From NCBI GenBank assembly GCA_021107335.1, contig JAIOSZ010000019.1, forward strand, positions 1 to 9,469: 9,469 bases of DNA. The letters run 5' to 3'. Source of the DNA: Desulfuromonadaceae bacterium (lineage in GTDB: Bacteria > Desulfobacterota > Desulfuromonadia > Desulfuromonadales > Syntrophotaleaceae). Shown here one piece after another: positions 7,016 through 9,469 of the stretch. The notes below the pieces were generated by a model. That model had not been told where the DNA came from. It saw nothing but the letters and a program-made list of their open reading frames with translations, and made no database searches. Each line of letters opens with the position of its first letter. Position 1 is the stretch's first letter. Made by a program: the position numbers and the translations under genes.

Positions 7016-9469
7016 TCAAAGAAGCGCTTTAATCGCTTCCATCTCGAAGGCCTCTATCTTATCGCCAACCTTGACATTATTGTACTTCTCCAAGCTGATA
7101 CCGCACTCATAGCCGTTGGCCACTTCTTTGGCGTCGTCTTTGAATCGTTTCAGGGAGCTCATCTTGCCTTCCCAGACAACGATACTGTCCCGTACAAGTC
7201 GCACCTGCGCTCCGCGGGTAATCTTGCCATCGGTAACGTAGCAACCGGCGATGGTACCAATCTTGGACACGCTAAAGGTTTCTCGCACCTCGGCACGACC
7301 GAGATGTTTTTCTTTATAGATCGGAGCCAGTAGACCTTCCATGGCGTTACGGACGTCTTCAACAGCATCGTAGATGATGCTGTAAAGTCGAATGTCGACA
7401 CCATCCAGTTCAGCCTTGGAACTGGCCTTTGGCTCAGGACGGACGTTAAAGCCGATGATGATGGCATCGGAAGCCGCCGCCAATGACACATCGCTTTCGA
7501 TAATGCCGCCGACAGCACAGTGAATTAGCACCAGGCGACAGGCCTCTGTAGAGAGCTTGCTCAGCGAGTCTTTGACCGCCTCGACAGAACCTTGCACGTC
7601 CCCTTTGATGATAACCTTAAGCTCCTTGACATCGCCTTCCTGCATGCGGGCATAAAGCTGCTCGAGAGAAATCCCGCTGGAGCTAGCCAGTTCAGATTCC
7701 CGCAATTTGCGTTGACGATGACCAGCAACATCCTTGGCCGCCTTTTCGTTTTCTACAGCATGGAAAGGATCCCCTGCTTCGGGAGTTCCCGACAGACCGG
7801 TAACCTCCACCGGGCAAGAGGGACCGGCCTCGGCCAGCTGAAGGCCACGGTCGTCGGTCATGCTACGGACGCGGCCGAAGTTGACTCCGGAAACAATGGG
7901 GTCACCAACGCGCAGAGTACCTTCTTGTACTAAGACTGTAGCTACCGGGCCGCGACCCTTATCGAGGCGGGCTTCAACAATGATACCCTTAGCTCGCTTT
8001 GCAGGATTGGCCTTGAGCTCAAGAACCTCCGCCTGAAGCAAGATCATTTCCAGCAAGGCATCGAGGTTGGTGTGCTCTTTCGCCGAGACGTCAACAAACA
8101 TAGTGTCGCCGCCCCAATCCTCGGGTACCATCTCAAACTCGGTCAGTTCCTGCTTGACCCGATCGGAGTTGGCGCCAGGCTTGTCCATTTTATTGACCGC
8201 CACAATAATCGGTACGCCGGCAGCCTTGGAATGGCTAACCGCTTCTTTGGTCTGTGGCATGACACCGTCATCGGCAGCCACAACCAGAATAACAATATCA
8301 GTAGCTTCGGCACCGCGAGCACGCATGGCGGTAAAAGCCTCGTGACCGGGAGTATCTAGAAAGGTGATTTTGCGGCCATCCAGTTCGACATCGTAAGCGC
8401 CGATATGCTGAGTGATTCCCCCGGCCTCGCCAGCGGTCACCTCAGTGGCACGAATCGCATCAAGAAGACTGGTTTTGCCATGGTCGACATGCCCCATGAT
8501 GGTTACCACCGGCGGGCGAACCTGCAAGTCCTTTTCCTCATCAGGTCCTTCGGACTCAATGCCGACCTCTTCTAGGAGCATACCCTCGTCAAACGCGACG
8601 TTTTCCACTTCATATTGGAATTCAGTGGCCAACAGGGCGGCTGTCTCATAATCAAGGGGATGATTAATGGTCACCATACTACCTTGACGCATCAACTCCT
8701 TAATCAGGTCCTTGCCCTTGATGCCCATACGTTTGGCCAACTCACCAACAGTTATTACATCGCTTATACGAATAATCCGCTTAATGGCCTTGGAGGTAGT
8801 CACCTCGGTTTTTTTCTGCGCCTTGCCGCCCTTTTTGCCCCTGCGAGGACGACGATCCCGATCGGGCTCAAAAATCTCCCGTTTCGGACGACGTCCACGA
8901 CCGCCATCTCGCACCGCGTTATCACGAGCGTCGGGGCCCTTACCACCCTTCTTCTTTTTGCTGGCCCGGGCGGCTTCTTCCTGTACAAGGACTTCCGGCG
9001 GCACCACCTGAGTAGGCCTCGCCGTAGGACGGGCAGAGCTAGGACGGGCAGAGCTAGGACGGGCAGAGCCAGGACGGGCAGAGCCAGGACGGGCAGAGCC
9101 AGGACGGGCAGAGCCAGGACGGGCAGAGCCAGGACGGGGCCGAGCAGCTGCGGTTCTTTTGGGCGGAGCCAATTGGGAAAGTTCTACCCGACCCAGTATT
9201 TTAGCCTGGGACGCAGTCGCCTCCCTCACCTCGGGAGCGGGTGCTTCTTTTTTTGTTGACGGTTGCGGGACTTGGGTGGTCGCCGGTTTATCAGCGACAG
9301 CATCCTTAGATTGAGCCGAGACATCAGAAGCTTTGTCGACAGGGGCAGACGCCTCCGCCACAGGTTCACGCGAAGCCTCTTCTGCTACAGGCTCTGCTAC
9401 AGGCTCTGCTACAGGCTCTGCTACAGGCTCTGCTACAGGCTCTGCTACAGGCTCTGCTACAGGCTCTGC
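7016..9469 (-). CDS. infB: Translation initiation factor IF-2, 5' end outside the window
   Basis: IF2 is the GTPase that brings initiator fMet-tRNA to the 30S subunit and promotes 50S joining. 817 residues are visible, and the frame is open to the window edge, so the gene is partial. The GTG at 9361 is not supported as a start. Residues counted from the edge: (AEPV)7 repeat 1-28; Pro/Ala-rich linker with a (G/S)SARP array 114-148; Lys/Arg-rich segment about 170-222; IF2_N domain about 236-288. The G domain has G1 GHVDHGKT (326-333), G2 GGITQHIG (350-357), G3 DTPGHE with catalytic-type His376 (372-377), G4 NKMD (426-429) and G5 SAK (462-464). The C-terminal domains that bind fMet-tRNA are complete and end in EAIKALL. 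The linker is typically disordered and variable in this family. It is the first visible gene of the operon; nusA would be expected upstream. Confidence 0.98.
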   Translation of the reverse strand, partial: AEPVAEPVAEPVAEPVAEPVAEPVAEPVAEEASREPVAEASAPVDKASDVSAQSKDAVADKPATTQVPQPSTKKEAPAPEVREATASQAKILGRVELSQLAPPKRTAAARPRPGSARPGSARPGSARPGSARPGSARPSSARPSSARPTARPTQVVPPEVLVQEEAARASKKKKGGKGPDARDNAVRDGGRGRRPKREIFEPDRDRRPRRGKKGGKAQKKTEVTTSKAIKRIIRISDVITVGELAKRMGIKGKDLIKELMRQGSMVTINHPLDYETAALLATEFQYEVENVAFDEGMLLEEVGIESEGPDEEKDLQVRPPVVTIMGHVDHGKTSLLDAIRATEVTAGEAGGITQHIGAYDVELDGRKITFLDTPGHEAFTAMRARGAEATDIVILVVAADDGVMPQTKEAVSHSKAAGVPIIVAVNKMDKPGANSDRVKQELTEFEMVPEDWGGDTMFVDVSAKEHTNLDALLEMILLQAEVLELKANPAKRAKGIIVEARLDKGRGPVATVLVQEGTLRVGDPIVSGVNFGRVRSMTDDRGLQLAEAGPSCPVEVTGLSGTPEAGDPFHAVENEKAAKDVAGHRQRKLRESELASSSGISLEQLYARMQEGDVKELKVIIKGDVQGSVEAVKDSLSKLSTEACRLVLIHCAVGGIIESDVSLAAASDAIIIGFNVRPEPKASSKAELDGVDIRLYSIIYDAVEDVRNAMEGLLAPIYKEKHLGRAEVRETFSVSKIGTIAGCYVTDGKITRGAQVRLVRDSIVVWEGKMSSLKRFKDDAKEVANGYECGISLEKYNNVKVGDKIEAFEMEAIKALL
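9026..9139 (-). repeat. 15-bp in-frame tandem repeat in the infB linker
   Basis: Seven head-to-tail 15-bp copies occupy 9026-9130, followed by a 9-base partial copy. Five copies encode GSARP and are identical. The two 3'-most on the coding strand differ by one base and encode SSARP. The flanking residues RPRP and TARPT look like decayed units. The unit length is a multiple of three, so copy-number change would keep the infB frame open. Confidence 0.95.
9386..9469 (-). repeat. 12-bp in-frame tandem repeat near the visible 5' end of infB
   Basis: Seven identical 12-bp copies (plus-strand unit TACAGGCTCTGC) run to the window edge and encode AEPV repeated. The true copy number is unknown because the array is cut off. 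It is followed by AEEASREP, a likely degenerate continuation. Perfect identity between copies suggests recent expansion by slippage. Confidence 0.95.

Noticed and set aside
8615..9259. Plus-strand open frame (214 codons) with RARTG repeats opposite infB
   Set aside because: Its repeats are the reverse reading of the 15-bp infB array. IF2 on the other strand explains the sequence.
9359..9361. GTG at 9361 as the infB start
   Set aside because: No well-spaced SD precedes it, and the upstream in-frame sequence continues as an AEPV repeat to the window edge, so the gene is simply truncated by the window.
9386..9469. CRISPR-like array at the window end
   Set aside because: The units are 12 bp with no spacers and are in frame within infB, so this is a coding tandem repeat.

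Overview
This window is a compact run of nine conserved housekeeping genes, all on the minus strand. In transcription order, from high to low coordinates, they are infB (5' end outside the window), a DUF503/YlxP gene, rbfA, nrnA, truB, rpsO, pnp, an M16 zinc peptidase and dut. This is the translation and RNA-turnover operon that normally follows nusA in bacteria. The order infB-DUF503-rbfA-nrnA-truB-rpsO-pnp-M16-dut, together with protein similarity judged by eye, suggests a deltaproteobacterium of the Desulfuromonadia (Geobacter/Pelobacter/Desulfuromonas type). That placement is inference. No tRNA, rRNA, CRISPR, insertion sequence or phage gene is visible, and no foreign cassette.

Layout. 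9469-7016: IF2, whose N-terminal linker carries two in-frame tandem arrays, a 12-bp unit encoding AEPV that runs off the window edge and a 15-bp unit encoding G/S-SARP. 7001-5403: DUF503, rbfA and nrnA, with a 2-nt gap and then an 8-nt overlap. 5399-4485: truB, 3 nt after nrnA and without a Shine-Dalgarno (SD) sequence of its own. 4484-4387: rpsO leader with alternative hairpins. 4386-4120: rpsO, with a GTG start. 4119-3908: a strong intrinsic terminator followed by a structured pnp leader. 3907-1808: pnp, with a TTG start. 1793-531: M16 peptidase. 502-62: dut. The last 61 bases show only a weak inverted repeat.

How the genes fit together. IF2, RbfA and S15 serve translation initiation and 30S assembly. 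TruB makes the tRNA T-loop pseudouridine. PNPase degrades RNA to short oligonucleotides, which NrnA can finish. dUTPase keeps uracil out of DNA. The M16 peptidase is a common passenger at this position whose substrate is unknown. The clearest regulatory point is the rpsO-pnp junction. A terminator there can set the rpsO:pnp ratio, and the pnp leader contains a hairpin whose loop is complementary to the pnp SD.

I found no undescribed multi-gene system. The observations most worth checking are in the untranslated leaders and the infB repeats.
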